Notes: generated by a model not told the origin, from the sequence alone. Counted from the first letter of the stretch, positions 8,736 to 18,614 are shown. The stretch is 64,000 nt of DNA from Dellaglioa kimchii (GCF_046115505.1 NZ_CP170736.1:310001-374000); one strand, 5' to 3'. Numbers and translations: made by a program.

Positions 8736-9884
8736 ATGTCAGGAATATACTTAGATAACGCAGCAACCACACCAATGGCAAATGAAGTCATTGAAGTGAT
8801 GACAGACACGATGAAGAGCACCTTTGGGAATGCTTCAAGTACACATCAATTCGGACGTTCAGCACGAATGGTGCTTGATGATAGTCGACAAATCATTGCA
8901 GATAGTATTCATGCAAATGAATCAGAAATCATCTTTACAAGTGGTGGTACTGAGAGTGATAATATGGCTATTATGCAAACCGCCATTCAGAGAAAAACAT
9001 TAGGTAAGCATTTAATCACATCAGCAGTAGAGCACCAGGCTATTTTGAAGACAATGAAATATTTAGAATCAATTGGATTTGATGTTACTTATTTACCAGT
9101 TAATGAAGATGGTGTTATCAATATAGTCGATTTTAAAGAGGCTTTAAGAGATGATACAATTCTAGTTTCAATCATGATGGGTAACAATGAGACGGGAAGT
9201 CATATGCCAATTCATGAAGTTGGTGAGATTTTAAAGGACCATCAAGCTTGGTTCCATACGGATGCTGTTCAAGCTTACGGATTATTGGATATAGATGTTA
9301 ATGAGGATCATATAGACATGTTATCAACATCAGCTCATAAATTGAACGGACCTAAATTTTTAGGTTTTCTATATAGAAGAGAATCTATATTTTTCCCACC
9401 CTTTATTAAAGGTGGGGAGCAAGAAGACAAGAGACGAGCAGGGACAGAAAACATACCAGCAATTGCAGGTTTTGCTAAAGCTGTTTCTTTAATCTCAGAT
9501 GATGAAAAACAAGTACGACAATTAAAGTATCAAGGATTCAAAAAGCAAATTATAGCGGGATTAGATGATAACCATATTGATTTTGAAATCAATGGGACAC
9601 TCTCAGATGATAACTTACAACATGTCTTTAATATTTGGATAAAAGGTATTCAAACTGAAGTATTACAGACCCGGTTAGATTTGGCGGGTATTGCTGTTTC
9701 TGGTGGCTCTGCATGTACTGCTGGTAATCTCGAACCTTCACATGTGTTAATGGCTATGTACGGTGAAAAGAGCCCGAGAGTCACAGAATCTATTCGATTG
9801 AGTTTTGGAAAAGATAATACGGCTGAAGAGATAGATACTTTTATAGTACAATTAGTTAGAATAGTTGGTAGATTGAAAAAATAG
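8736..9884 (+). CDS. cysteine desulfurase (NifS/IscS family)
   Basis: A 382-residue PLP enzyme that removes sulfur from cysteine as an enzyme-bound persulfide. The N-terminus IYLDNAATTPM is typical. The PLP lysine is in TSAHKLNGPKF near residue 202, and the persulfide cysteine is in SGGSACTAGN near 327. There is no scaffold gene beside it. With mnmA downstream it most likely feeds sulfur into tRNA 2-thiouridine synthesis, as YrvO does in Bacillus. The AAGGAG site is 13 bases from the ATG, rather far. It is followed closely by a DUF1831 gene. Confidence 0.93.
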   Translation: MSGIYLDNAATTPMANEVIEVMTDTMKSTFGNASSTHQFGRSARMVLDDSRQIIADSIHANESEIIFTSGGTESDNMAIMQTAIQRKTLGKHLITSAVEHQAILKTMKYLESIGFDVTYLPVNEDGVINIVDFKEALRDDTILVSIMMGNNETGSHMPIHEVGEILKDHQAWFHTDAVQAYGLLDIDVNEDHIDMLSTSAHKLNGPKFLGFLYRRESIFFPPFIKGGEQEDKRRAGTENIPAIAGFAKAVSLISDDEKQVRQLKYQGFKKQIIAGLDDNHIDFEINGTLSDDNLQHVFNIWIKGIQTEVLQTRLDLAGIAVSGGSACTAGNLEPSHVLMAMYGEKSPRVTESIRLSFGKDNTAEEIDTFIVQLVRIVGRLKK

Positions 9885-9897
9885 GGGGAATTTAATA

Positions 9898-10239
9898 ATG
9901 GCATTTGAAAAAAGTATTCAACTTTTAGGAGATACAGTAACTTATGAATTGAGTTCTGATGTAAAAAAATATACGTTAAGAGATTTAGGATTTGCAGAAA
10001 CTAAAGCAGGTAATTTTCAATTGGAGAGATCTTTAGATCCTAATTCACCTTTCAATAAGGGCATTAAAGTTAAAGTTATCGTTGATAAGTCATTAACTGG
10101 ATTTAAAATGTCAACGACGACTGCTAATGGACTTAAAGCAGTTAACATATTTAATGGTGAAGATAAAAAAGCTGAAACTGAACAATTTGATTATGTGATT
10201 GGTCAATTAATTGATAGGGATGTTTTGAAAAAAGGTTAA
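9898..10239 (+). CDS. DUF1831 family protein
   Basis: A 113-residue soluble protein matching the DUF1831 family of lactic acid bacteria. These small alpha/beta proteins are nearly always found between a NifS-like cysteine desulfurase and mnmA, as here. It begins MAFEKSIQLLGDTVTYEL and contains LRDLGFAETKAGNFQLER. The function is unknown; the position suggests an accessory role in sulfur transfer or tRNA thiolation. GGGGGA lies just upstream of the ATG, 14 bases after the desulfurase gene, so the two form one unit. Confidence 0.85.
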   Translation: MAFEKSIQLLGDTVTYELSSDVKKYTLRDLGFAETKAGNFQLERSLDPNSPFNKGIKVKVIVDKSLTGFKMSTTTANGLKAVNIFNGEDKKAETEQFDYVIGQLIDRDVLKKG

Positions 10240-10318
10240 TTAAAAAAAGGTTCTATAGTTTATAAATATAATGATTTCAACAATTAAAAGTATCATTATT
10301 TTATATAATAGAGTGAAT

Positions 10319-10356
10319 CTTAGATATTGGATAAAATCCAATATCTAAGATTTTTT
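10319..10356 (+). terminator. intrinsic terminator after DUF1831 gene
   Basis: A 14-bp perfect stem, CTTAGATATTGGAT with ATCCAATATCTAAG around a three-base loop, followed by six T. It separates the desulfurase unit from mnmA. Confidence 0.9.
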
Positions 10357-10420
10357 AATTTATATCTAAATTAACGATAGCGGTCAGTAATAGAATAAAA
10401 TAAATTATGACACACTAGGG

Positions 10421-10448
10421 TTGTATTAGTATATATTATTGGTATAAT
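10421..10448 (+). promoter_or_regulatory. promoter of mnmA
   Basis: TTGTAT and TATAAT are separated by 16 bases, 73 bases before the mnmA ATG. No other strong box lies between the upstream terminator and the gene. Confidence 0.6.
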
Positions 10449-10520
10449 AGTACTTACTGAAATAGTGCGACCTTCAAATCGTAGATTTTTTCAGAATCTA
10501 ATTGAAATGATGGTGATAGT

Positions 10521-11660
10521 ATGCCAGATAATAGTAAAACTCGTGTCGTTGTTGGGATGAGTGGTGGCGTCGATTCATCAGTTGTTGCTTATTTATTAAA
10601 GCAACAAGGTTATGATGTAGTTGGTGTCTTCATGAAAAACTGGGACGATACGGACGAAATGGGTGTTTGTACTGCAACAGAAGATTACAAAGATGTTGCT
10701 AAAGTAGCAAACAAAATTGGAATTCCTTATTATTCCGTTAATTTTGAAAAGGAATATTGGGATCGCGTATTCACATATTTCTTGGATGAATATAAAAAGG
10801 GTCGGACACCAAATCCAGATGTGATGTGTAATAAAGAAATTAAGTTTAAAGCGTTTTTCGATTATGCTATGGAACTTGATGCTGATTACATCGCAATGGG
10901 ACATTATGCACAAGTTGAGCAAGATGCTGACGGTATTATGCATATGTTACGTGGGGATGATAGTAATAAAGATCAGACTTATTTCTTGAGTCAATTATCA
11001 CAAAAACAGATTCAAAAAGTTATGTTCCCAATTGGAAACATTGAAAAACCAGAAGTTAGAAGAATTGCTGAAGAAGCTGGACTTTCAACTGCTAAGAAAA
11101 AAGATTCAACAGGTATTTGTTTTATCGGCGAAAGAAACTTTACAAAGTTCCTTGGTGAATATTTACCAGCACAAACGGGTAATATGATGACTGTTGACGG
11201 TGTAAAAATGGGCGAGCATTATGGTCTTATGAATTATACAATTGGTCAGCGTAAAGGTCTTGGTATTGGTGGTACGGGTGAAGGTAACGATCCTTGGTTC
11301 GTTGTAGGTAAAGATTTAGCAACAAATACATTGATTGTTGGACAAGGTTACCATAATGATTTACTTTATGCTGATTATCTTGAAGCATCAGAGTTAAGTT
11401 TTATGGCACCAATCGATCGCTTTGGCAATGATTTCCATATCACTGCTAAGTTTAGATACCGTCAAACTGATGTTGGTGTGACGGTTCATTTAAATGATGA
11501 CCGTACAGAAGCTACAGTTGAATTTGATGCACCAGTACGTGCTATTACACCTGGACAGGCTGTTGTCTTTTACGATGGCGCAGAATGCTTAGGTAGTGGT
11601 ATCATTGACGCTGCATTTAAAAAGTCAACTGAGGGATCAAAACAATTACAATATGTTTAA
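10521..11660 (+). CDS. mnmA: tRNA-uridine 2-sulfurtransferase MnmA
   Basis: Puts sulfur on C2 of wobble U34 of tRNA-Lys, -Glu and -Gln. The 379-residue protein has the PP-loop ATP-binding motif VGMSGGVDSSVVA near residue 12. The catalytic cysteines are C103 in NPDVMCNKEIKF and C200 in STGICFIGE. The GQRKGLGIGG motif is near 245. The persulfide is presumably delivered by the cysteine desulfurase encoded just upstream. It has its own promoter and terminator, so it is transcribed separately from the desulfurase gene. Confidence 0.97.
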   Translation: MPDNSKTRVVVGMSGGVDSSVVAYLLKQQGYDVVGVFMKNWDDTDEMGVCTATEDYKDVAKVANKIGIPYYSVNFEKEYWDRVFTYFLDEYKKGRTPNPDVMCNKEIKFKAFFDYAMELDADYIAMGHYAQVEQDADGIMHMLRGDDSNKDQTYFLSQLSQKQIQKVMFPIGNIEKPEVRRIAEEAGLSTAKKKDSTGICFIGERNFTKFLGEYLPAQTGNMMTVDGVKMGEHYGLMNYTIGQRKGLGIGGTGEGNDPWFVVGKDLATNTLIVGQGYHNDLLYADYLEASELSFMAPIDRFGNDFHITAKFRYRQTDVGVTVHLNDDRTEATVEFDAPVRAITPGQAVVFYDGAECLGSGIIDAAFKKSTEGSKQLQYV

Positions 11661-11678
11661 ATTGAATTTATAATAGTT

Positions 11679-11714
11679 AAGGCACAAACAAATATTTTGT
11701 TTGTGCCTTTTTAT
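11679..11714 (+). terminator. intrinsic terminator of mnmA
   Basis: GGCACAAACAAA pairs with TTTGTTTGTGCC across a four-base loop, followed by five T. Confidence 0.92.
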
Positions 11715-11766
11715 ATTTGTGGCATAATATAATAGAGATGAAAAAACGAAGGGGTCTTATTGACTG

Positions 11767-12423
11767 ATGACTAATATATATTTTATTCGACATGGCAAAA
11801 CAGAATGGAATCTTGAGGGACGATACCAAGGTGCGAATGGAGATTCACCCTTACTTGAACAAAGTTACATAGAAATACAACAATTAATCAAAGCACTTAA
11901 ATCAATAAAATTTGATGCTATTTATTCAAGTCCTATTAAACGTGCAAAGGACACAGCAAATTTAATCAATACCGGCCTAAACCAAAATTTGGATGTTATT
12001 TTGAATGACAACTTAGAAGAATTTCATTTAGGAAAAATGGAAGGCATGAAGTTTACAGATGTGGCTGTTCAGTATCCTGAGGAACTCGATGCCTTCCGTA
12101 ATCATCCCGATAAATATGATCCTAAAAATATTAATGGCGAAACATTTCAAGCTTTATTAAAGCGGATGGTTCCAACAATTAAAAAAATTGTTGACCAAAA
12201 TAAAATAGATGCAAATATTATCATTGTTAGTCACGGTGCGGCGCTTGGTGCCTTGATTCACGATTTATTAGGGGTGCCGCTGAAAGATTTCCGTAAACAA
12301 GGTGGCTTATCGAATACTAGTACGACTATTTTGGAAACACAAAATGGAACCGAATTTGAATTAGTTAAATGGAATGATACTAGTTATTTGGATAGAATAC
12401 GCGATGAAAGTGATGTCGTCTAA
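11767..12423 (+). CDS. histidine phosphatase family protein
   Basis: A 218-residue protein of the phosphoglycerate-mutase-like histidine phosphatase superfamily. The phosphorylated-His signature FIRHGKTEWN is at residues 6-15, the catalytic glutamate region LEEFHLGKMEG is near 83, and the second His is in IVSHGAALG near 158. Such small proteins act as broad phosphatases or on specific metabolites; sequence alone does not give the substrate. It starts a short unit with the TPR gene and recD2 (gaps of 9 and 15 bases). Confidence 0.85.
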   Translation: MTNIYFIRHGKTEWNLEGRYQGANGDSPLLEQSYIEIQQLIKALKSIKFDAIYSSPIKRAKDTANLINTGLNQNLDVILNDNLEEFHLGKMEGMKFTDVAVQYPEELDAFRNHPDKYDPKNINGETFQALLKRMVPTIKKIVDQNKIDANIIIVSHGAALGALIHDLLGVPLKDFRKQGGLSNTSTTILETQNGTEFELVKWNDTSYLDRIRDESDVV

Positions 12424-12432
12424 GGAGTAATA

Positions 12433-13092
12433 ATGGGTAAGAGAGAAGAAAAAGAAGCAGAATCAAAACATATTATTCATCAATTAGTTGAAAAGGTTGA
12501 AAAAGAACCTAATAATCAAACGGCTTATTATGAATTAGGTAGTTATTTAACGAAACTAAAAGACTACCCTCAGGCGGAAGAACTGTATAAAAAAGCTATT
12601 GGATATTTTGATGAGAAAAATGAACAAGTTGATTTATTACAATATGGTCTTGGTAACGTGTTTTACGAGGCAGAACTGTATTCTGAAGCAATTCAATCAT
12701 TTCAAAAAGTAACTAATCAAAAGTTGAAAGAAACAGCTTTTTTAATGTTAGCACAATCATATATGGCTCAAGAGCTGTATCAACAAGCATTAGTATTTGC
12801 GATTACGGCCCAAGAAATAAATCCTAAAAATATGGACGCCAACGAATTAATTGGCGATATTTTCTTAGCATTGGGTCAGTTTGAAAATGCTGGGAAATAT
12901 TATGACTTAGTTCTTAAAATAGATGAAAATAATGCAAAGGCTAATTTTCAACGAGGTTTAGCTAATATGGTTTTAGGAATTGAATTCAATACTTATTTTG
13001 AACGTTCAAAAATAGCCGATCAGGCCTATTTTGAGGCACAAAAACAAAGATTAAGTGAAATAGAATCGTTTATAAAATTACGTGATAAATAA
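12433..13092 (+). CDS. TPR-repeat protein
   Basis: A 219-residue soluble protein made of tetratricopeptide repeats. Recognisable units start near NNQTAYYELGSYL (residue 27), QVDLLQYGLGNVFYEA (67), KETAFLMLAQSYMAQ (102), and NMDANELIGDIFLALGQ (134). TPR arrays mediate protein-protein contacts; no enzymatic domain is visible. AAGGAG precedes the ATG. Lactobacilli conserve a TPR gene immediately before recD2, but its partner is not known. Confidence 0.85.
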   Translation: MGKREEKEAESKHIIHQLVEKVEKEPNNQTAYYELGSYLTKLKDYPQAEELYKKAIGYFDEKNEQVDLLQYGLGNVFYEAELYSEAIQSFQKVTNQKLKETAFLMLAQSYMAQELYQQALVFAITAQEINPKNMDANELIGDIFLALGQFENAGKYYDLVLKIDENNAKANFQRGLANMVLGIEFNTYFERSKIADQAYFEAQKQRLSEIESFIKLRDK

Positions 13093-13107
13093 AGAGGATG
13101 TGAAATA

Positions 13108-15567
13108 ATGGTTGTTCAGAAACTAAATTTATTTAATAATGATCCTCAAAGTGATGAAACACAAGCTTACTTGGTTGGTAAGGTTGCAACCATATTTTTT
13201 CAAAGCCAAGATAGTTTTTATAAAGTGATTCTAATTCATAGTATTGAAAGTAATTTGGAATGGCCTGAAGATGAGGTTGTTGTTACTGGTAATTTTGCTG
13301 ATATTAAAGAAGAATCTACGTACCGCTTCTATGGTCAACAAGTTGAGCATCCCAAATATGGGAAACAATTTCAAACGAGTAATTATCAAAATGAAACACC
13401 TACTTCAAAAATGGGGCTTATTACCTATCTATCTGGCTCAGAATTTAAAGGGATTGGGAAAAAGACTGCGGAATCAATTGTTGAAAAGTTAGGAACGAAA
13501 ACAATTGATAAAATATTAGCAGATGATACTGTACTTGATTCATTAGAATTATCAAATAAGCAGAAAACAACAATATTAGAAACTGTTCGAGTAAATAATG
13601 GGATGGAACAAATTATTATTGGATTAAATGGTTTTGGATTTGGTAGCCAATTAGCTGCAACTATTTATCAAACTTATAAAGAAAAAACCCTTGAAATTAT
13701 CCAAGAAAATCCCTATCAACTAGTAAATGATATTGAAAATATTGGCTTTAAAAAGGCAGATCAAATTGCTGAAGAATTAGGATTTGCAGCTGATTCTTCA
13801 GGTCGAATACAAGCAGGTATTTTGCAAAGTATCAATGATTTATGTCAACAAGATGGTGATACCTATGCGACTGCAGAGCCGTTGTTGGAGGCATCTTTAC
13901 GATTATTAGAGAGTAGTCGAAGAGTCAGAATAAACCCTGAGGCAATCTCAAAAGAACTCATTAATTTAGCTAAATCAGGACTCGTTGTCGGTGATGAACA
14001 GCGTATTTATTTAAAAAATCTGTATCATGCAGAATACCAAATTGCTGAACATTTAAAAAGATTGCTTTCATCGGGGCAAGAAAAAGATAAGTTAGCAGAA
14101 AAAGATATTGATAAAGCAATTCGTAAGATTGAAAAAAAACTTGATATGAATTATGGTGAGTCACAGATTAATGCCATTAAGGCTGCTATGAATTCACAGA
14201 TATTTTTATTAACAGGTGGCCCAGGAACGGGTAAAACAACCGTTATTAATGGTATCGTGGAGTTATTTGCGGAATTAAATGACTTTTCGCTCGATCTTAG
14301 TAGTTATGGAGAAGGACAAACATTTCCTATTCTTTTAGCTGCACCTACTGGGCGAGCAGCAAAAAGAATGACTGAAACGACTGGATTACCTGCCAGTACA
14401 ATCCATAGACTCTTAGGACTAACTGGAAGAGAATCGAATAATGATGTTGAAACGAAAGATTTAGAAGGTGGCTTATTAATTATCGATGAAATGTCGATGG
14501 TTGATACGTATTTATTGAATACATTAATGAATTCAATACCTACAGATATGAAAGTCATTTTTGTAGGTGATAAAGATCAATTGCCTTCTGTTGGTCCTGG
14601 GCAAACATTTTATGATTTATTGAAAAGTGACTATCTTGAGCGAAAAGAATTAACGGATATCTATCGTCAAGGTGATGGGTCATCAATAATTTCACTCGCA
14701 CATTCAATAAAAAAAGGTGAATTACCTGCTGATTTTACACAGAATCAAAAGGATCGTTCATTTTTCGCGAGTCGTGAATTTCAAGTTGAATCAATTATTA
14801 AACAGGTTGTTGAACGAGCTAAGAATAAAGGGTTCACTTCAAGTGATATTCAAGTTCTGGCACCAATGTATCGAGGTGCGGCGGGAATTAATCGTTTAAA
14901 TGAAATGTTACAAAATATTATGAACCCACTTGAAAATAGTAGACAAAAAGAAGTACTTTTTAGAGATCAAAAATTTAGAATTGGTGACAAGGTGTTACAT
15001 CTTGTTAATAGTCCTGAAAATAATGTTTTTAATGGAGATATAGGTAAGATTGTAGGAATTACATTGGCCAAAGATAGCGAAGATAAGGTAGACGAACTAG
15101 TTATTGCTTTTGATCAAACAGAAGTGACTTACAGGCGAAATGAATGGCAAAAAATAACTTTGGCTTATTGCACATCTATTCATAAGTCTCAAGGCAGTGA
15201 GTTTAAAATGGTTATTTTGCCAATGGTTTCGCAGTATAAGCGAATGCTTAAACGTAATTTACTGTATACCGCAATTACCCGTGCTAGCCAGTTATTGATT
15301 TTGCTTGGCGAAGAAAAATCATTTGAAGAATGTGTTGAGAATGAATCAGCCAATCGAAAAACAACGTTATTATTACGAATTGAACAGATTTTTGATGGTG
15401 ATATTAAAAAAGTTGATGATTCGATTAAAGAGAGCCAACTAGCTAAAAAATCTAATAAAATAGCTCCGCCTGTTCCAACTTTAATTGAAAAATTTATTTT
15501 AACTAACGACAATATTATGGATGGTTCAATTGATCCAATGATCGGAATGGAGAATAGCCGACCATAG
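13108..15567 (+). CDS. recD2: RecD-like ATP-dependent DNA helicase (RecD2)
   Basis: An 819-residue SF1B 5'-3' helicase of the RecD2/YrrC type, which acts without RecBC in genome maintenance. It has an N-terminal OB-like region and helix-hairpin-helix repeats (FKGIGKKTAESIVEKLG near 113, IENIGFKKADQIAEELG near 210). The helicase core has Walker A GGPGTGKTTVIN near 370, Walker B LLIIDEMSMVD near 455 and the late motif TSIHKSQGSEF near 690. The length is usual for the family. It ends at a bidirectional terminator facing the leftward diacylglycerol-kinase gene. Confidence 0.95.
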   Translation: MVVQKLNLFNNDPQSDETQAYLVGKVATIFFQSQDSFYKVILIHSIESNLEWPEDEVVVTGNFADIKEESTYRFYGQQVEHPKYGKQFQTSNYQNETPTSKMGLITYLSGSEFKGIGKKTAESIVEKLGTKTIDKILADDTVLDSLELSNKQKTTILETVRVNNGMEQIIIGLNGFGFGSQLAATIYQTYKEKTLEIIQENPYQLVNDIENIGFKKADQIAEELGFAADSSGRIQAGILQSINDLCQQDGDTYATAEPLLEASLRLLESSRRVRINPEAISKELINLAKSGLVVGDEQRIYLKNLYHAEYQIAEHLKRLLSSGQEKDKLAEKDIDKAIRKIEKKLDMNYGESQINAIKAAMNSQIFLLTGGPGTGKTTVINGIVELFAELNDFSLDLSSYGEGQTFPILLAAPTGRAAKRMTETTGLPASTIHRLLGLTGRESNNDVETKDLEGGLLIIDEMSMVDTYLLNTLMNSIPTDMKVIFVGDKDQLPSVGPGQTFYDLLKSDYLERKELTDIYRQGDGSSIISLAHSIKKGELPADFTQNQKDRSFFASREFQVESIIKQVVERAKNKGFTSSDIQVLAPMYRGAAGINRLNEMLQNIMNPLENSRQKEVLFRDQKFRIGDKVLHLVNSPENNVFNGDIGKIVGITLAKDSEDKVDELVIAFDQTEVTYRRNEWQKITLAYCTSIHKSQGSEFKMVILPMVSQYKRMLKRNLLYTAITRASQLLILLGEEKSFEECVENESANRKTTLLLRIEQIFDGDIKKVDDSIKESQLAKKSNKIAPPVPTLIEKFILTNDNIMDGSIDPMIGMENSRP

Positions 15568-15613
15568 AAAAAGCCTATATATCTCAATTATATGAGATAT
15601 ATAGGCTTTTTAG
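15568..15613. terminator. bidirectional terminator between recD2 and dagK-like gene
   Basis: AAAAAGCCTATATATCTC pairs with GAGATATATAGGCTTTTT. A-rich and T-rich flanks on both sides suit two convergent transcripts. Confidence 0.92.
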
Positions 15614-16557
15614 TTAATCCAAAATGGGTATGATAAGACGCTATACTCAATTTCAAAGAAACGGGTTCCTAGGTCTTCACCATCCATTTGACCGTACTCT
15701 AAAGAGTCAACGGAAAGTTTAATTTTATCTGATGTAAAATGGTGAACACCTTTTTGGGTAATATGTTTACCAGATTTCAGTAAAATTGCTAGATAGATTA
15801 ATTTTAGTGCACTAGGTTTTTCAATGATAATTAAGTCTAAATTATTTTTTGTCGGATCTGCCATTGGTAAAATTGGAACACCACCACCAAAGTAGGGATG
15901 ATTTGATGTTGTTACAAGAAAGGCATTTTGATAAAATTCTTGATGGCCATTCACCCGGACAGTTATGGGAAATGCAGCTTGTCTTGATAAAGTTCCTAAT
16001 AGGGCGCTTAAGTAAGTAAGCGATCCTAGATGAAGTTTATTCAATAGTTTCTTTGAACTTGATTGATTTGCGATACTTACTATTTGCGCATCGAAACCCA
16101 CACCAACATTATTTATAAAGTATTTTTTTTCATGCCGAGATAATTCGTGCATGACACCTAAGTTTAATAGTTTAGGTGAAGTTGTGTTTAATATTTGTTC
16201 AAGAGCTACAAGTGGAGATTTGGGGATACTGACACCTCGAGCAAAATCATTTCCTGATCCTGCAGGAATATAGGCAATTGGGATATCAAATGTGTTCGCA
16301 TTTTTAACACCATTGATACATTCATTTAAAGTACCGTCGCCGCCAATAACTAGTATAATTTGATTATTATCTGTTTCGATGGGGTGATAATGTCTGGCGT
16401 AATTTTCCGTTAGAAGGGAAGCATGACCAATATAGTCTGTCAGATGGGCCTTAAAATGGACATTTTGAGAAATTAATTTTTTTTCAATAGATTGCCAAAT
16501 TTGTTTAGCACGACCACTTCCAGCAGACTCATTAACGATAATGAAATATTGATTCAT
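15610..16557 (-). CDS. diacylglycerol kinase family lipid kinase (YegS/DgkB-like)
   Basis: A 315-residue protein of the diacylglycerol/sphingosine kinase catalytic family. The N-terminal FIIVNESAGSGRA and the nucleotide-binding VIGGDGTLNECING near residue 75 are diagnostic. AYIPAGSGNDFARG near 97 and the C-terminal acidic MDGEDLG motif also match. It probably phosphorylates diacylglycerol released by lipoteichoic acid synthesis, returning phosphatidic acid to phospholipid synthesis, as DgkB does in Bacillus; YegS-like lipid kinases of other specificity are possible. GGAGGG precedes the ATG. It is monocistronic and leftward. Confidence 0.87.
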   Translation of the reverse strand: MNQYFIIVNESAGSGRAKQIWQSIEKKLISQNVHFKAHLTDYIGHASLLTENYARHYHPIETDNNQIILVIGGDGTLNECINGVKNANTFDIPIAYIPAGSGNDFARGVSIPKSPLVALEQILNTTSPKLLNLGVMHELSRHEKKYFINNVGVGFDAQIVSIANQSSSKKLLNKLHLGSLTYLSALLGTLSRQAAFPITVRVNGHQEFYQNAFLVTTSNHPYFGGGVPILPMADPTKNNLDLIIIEKPSALKLIYLAILLKSGKHITQKGVHHFTSDKIKLSVDSLEYGQMDGEDLGTRFFEIEYSVLSYPFWIN

Positions 16558-16632
16558 GAACTTCCCTCCTTAATTAATACTAATAATTATAACTAAAATT
16601 TAAAAGGATTTAAAGATAAATTTTGATTATAT

Positions 16633-16675
16633 AAAAATAGCTCAATATTCTAATTAGAATATTGAGCTATTTTTG
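16633..16675. terminator. terminator downstream of rnjA
   Basis: AAAAATAGCTCAATATTCT pairs with AGAATATTGAGCTATTTTT. It ends the leftward rpoY-rnjA transcript and is symmetric enough to work both ways. Confidence 0.9.
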
Positions 16676-18352
16676 TTAAACGATAACTAACATTGGTAAA
16701 ATCATTGGTTTACGTTCAGTTTGTTCATATAAGAATTTTTGTAAGTCATCAACGATTGCATCATTAATCATGGCTTCTGTAATTTTATCATTTTTTAATA
16801 AGCGACTCATGACACGGAATAAGCGACGACGACCTTGATTAATTAATTCTCCTGATTCGCGCATATAGACAAATCCACGAGATAATAAATCTGGTCCTGC
16901 TTGAATTTCATGTTTTTTCATGTCAATTGTTGCAACGACAACAACAAGGCCTTCTTCAGAAAGGACTTGTCGATCATTTAGGACAGCGCTACCGATATCA
17001 CCAATTCCTGAACCATCGACATAAATATCATCAGCTTCAAAATGACCAGCAATTCGAGCAGAATCACTAGTTAGAGCTAAGACATCACCATTTTCCATAA
17101 TAAAGCTATTCTCTCTTGGAACGCCAATTTGTTCAGCTAATCCAGTATGAATTTTAAGCATTCTATATTCACCATGGACAGGGACGAAATACTTAGGTTT
17201 CATCAAACTGAGCATTAATTTTTGTTCTTCTTGGCCACCATGACCAGAAGTATGAATATTATTTACTTTACCATGGACAACAGTTGCTCCAGCTTCTGAA
17301 AGTTCATTAATAACGTGGTTTACACTGATTGTGTTACCAGGAATTGGAGAACTTGAGAAAACAACAGTATCACCAGGTTGAATAGAAACCTGACGATGAG
17401 TCCCATTAGCGATACGGCTAAGAGCTGCCATTGGTTCACCTTGTGATCCCGTACATAAAATTAAAATTTCATTTGCGGGTAATGAATTAATATCACGTGC
17501 ATCAATTAAGGCATCATCTGGAATATTTAAGTATCCTAATTCACGTCCGTTAACAATTGCTGCCTCCATACTACGTCCAAAGACAGCGATTTTACGGCCT
17601 TTGGCAACAGCAGCTTCAGCAGCTTGTTGTACTCGGGAAATATTTGAAGCAAAAGTAGCAAAGATAATGCGGCCTTCACCTTTTTCAAAAATTCGTCGAA
17701 TTGATTTACCAACGAATCTTTCTGATTTTGTAAAATTAGGAATTTCTGCATTTGTACTATCAGATAGTAGACAAAGTACACCATCAGCACCAAGTTGAGC
17801 CATTCTTTGAAGGTTGGGCGGCTGATTAGTAACAGGTGTTAGATCAAATTTGTAGTCCCCAGTGACTACAATGTTACCAGATGGCGTTTTGATTGCGACA
17901 CCTAAAGTATCAGGAATTGAATGAGTTGTTCTAAAGAACGACACACTCGTTTTTCTGAATTTAAGAACAGTATCTTCTTCAATTTCATGCATTTCTGTTG
18001 TGGCAAGTAACCCGTGTTCTTCTAATTTTCCTTTGATTAATGCTGAAGCCAATGGTCCAGCATAAATTGGGACATTAATTTGTTTTAATAAATAGGGAAT
18101 ACCACCAATATGATCTTCATGACCATGGGTGATAACTAATGCTTTAATTTTTTGTTGATTGGCAACTAAGTATTGAAAATCAGGAATAACGTAATCAATT
18201 CCTAATAACTCATCTTCCGGAAACTTGATTCCTGCATCGACGACGATAATTTCATCTTGAAATTGGATGCCATACATATTTTTGCCAATTTCACCTAATC
18301 CGCCAACTGCAAAAACACCAGTCTCGTTATTTTTAACATTTATCTTTTTCAT
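16676..18352 (-). CDS. rnjA: ribonuclease J1
   Basis: A 558-residue metallo-beta-lactamase/beta-CASP nuclease with 5'-3' exonuclease and endonuclease activity, central to mRNA decay and rRNA maturation. The metal site HGHEDH is at residues 76-81 and complete. The second His motif is in TTHSIPDTLG near 142, the beta-CASP region has FATFASNISRVQQ, and HTSGHGG is near 366. The C-terminal domain ends MILPMLVIV. Its ATG overlaps the rpoY stop by four bases, so the two are translationally coupled. RNase J2, its usual partner, is encoded at 33.8 kb. Confidence 0.97.
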   Translation of the reverse strand: MKKINVKNNETGVFAVGGLGEIGKNMYGIQFQDEIIVVDAGIKFPEDELLGIDYVIPDFQYLVANQQKIKALVITHGHEDHIGGIPYLLKQINVPIYAGPLASALIKGKLEEHGLLATTEMHEIEEDTVLKFRKTSVSFFRTTHSIPDTLGVAIKTPSGNIVVTGDYKFDLTPVTNQPPNLQRMAQLGADGVLCLLSDSTNAEIPNFTKSERFVGKSIRRIFEKGEGRIIFATFASNISRVQQAAEAAVAKGRKIAVFGRSMEAAIVNGRELGYLNIPDDALIDARDINSLPANEILILCTGSQGEPMAALSRIANGTHRQVSIQPGDTVVFSSSPIPGNTISVNHVINELSEAGATVVHGKVNNIHTSGHGGQEEQKLMLSLMKPKYFVPVHGEYRMLKIHTGLAEQIGVPRENSFIMENGDVLALTSDSARIAGHFEADDIYVDGSGIGDIGSAVLNDRQVLSEEGLVVVVATIDMKKHEIQAGPDLLSRGFVYMRESGELINQGRRRLFRVMSRLLKNDKITEAMINDAIVDDLQKFLYEQTERKPMILPMLVIV

Positions 18353-18567
18353 TCAGAAAACTCCGTCATTTTAAATGTAGGGTTTTCCTTTTCATATGCT
18401 AAAGCTTTATCTGATAATGTTTCAATGAATTCAATGTTATGTGTTGTTTGGTGACCAACAATACTTTGAGCTTCAATTTCAGAACTTGCTTCAAGGAAAA
18501 GTGATTTTGTTTCTTCTCTTTGTGGATTTCTATCTTGTGTTTCTTGATAATAAACTTTAAAAATCAT
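18349..18567 (-). CDS. rpoY: RNA polymerase epsilon subunit RpoY
   Basis: A 72-residue protein of the RpoY (YkzG, DUF1447) family, a small accessory subunit of Firmicutes RNA polymerase. It begins MIFKVYYQETQDRNPQREET and has the conserved SLFLEA and FIETLSDKALAYEKENP segments. The start has AAAGGAG about 8 bases upstream. The rpoY-rnjA overlap is the standard arrangement in Bacilli and links polymerase with RNA decay. Confidence 0.95.
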   Translation of the reverse strand: MIFKVYYQETQDRNPQREETKSLFLEASSEIEAQSIVGHQTTHNIEFIETLSDKALAYEKENPTFKMTEFSE

Positions 18568-18595
18568 TTGTAAAACTCCTTTAAATTAAATTGAT

Positions 18596-18614
18596 ATCAT
18601 TTTGGTTAAAATGA
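18596..18614 (-). promoter_or_regulatory. hairpin in the rpoY-rnjA leader
   Basis: ATCATTTT and AAAATGAT flank a three-base centre, about 30 bases upstream of the rpoY start on the minus strand. No T run follows, so it is not a terminator. It may be an mRNA-stabilising or autoregulatory structure; this is speculative. Confidence 0.35.
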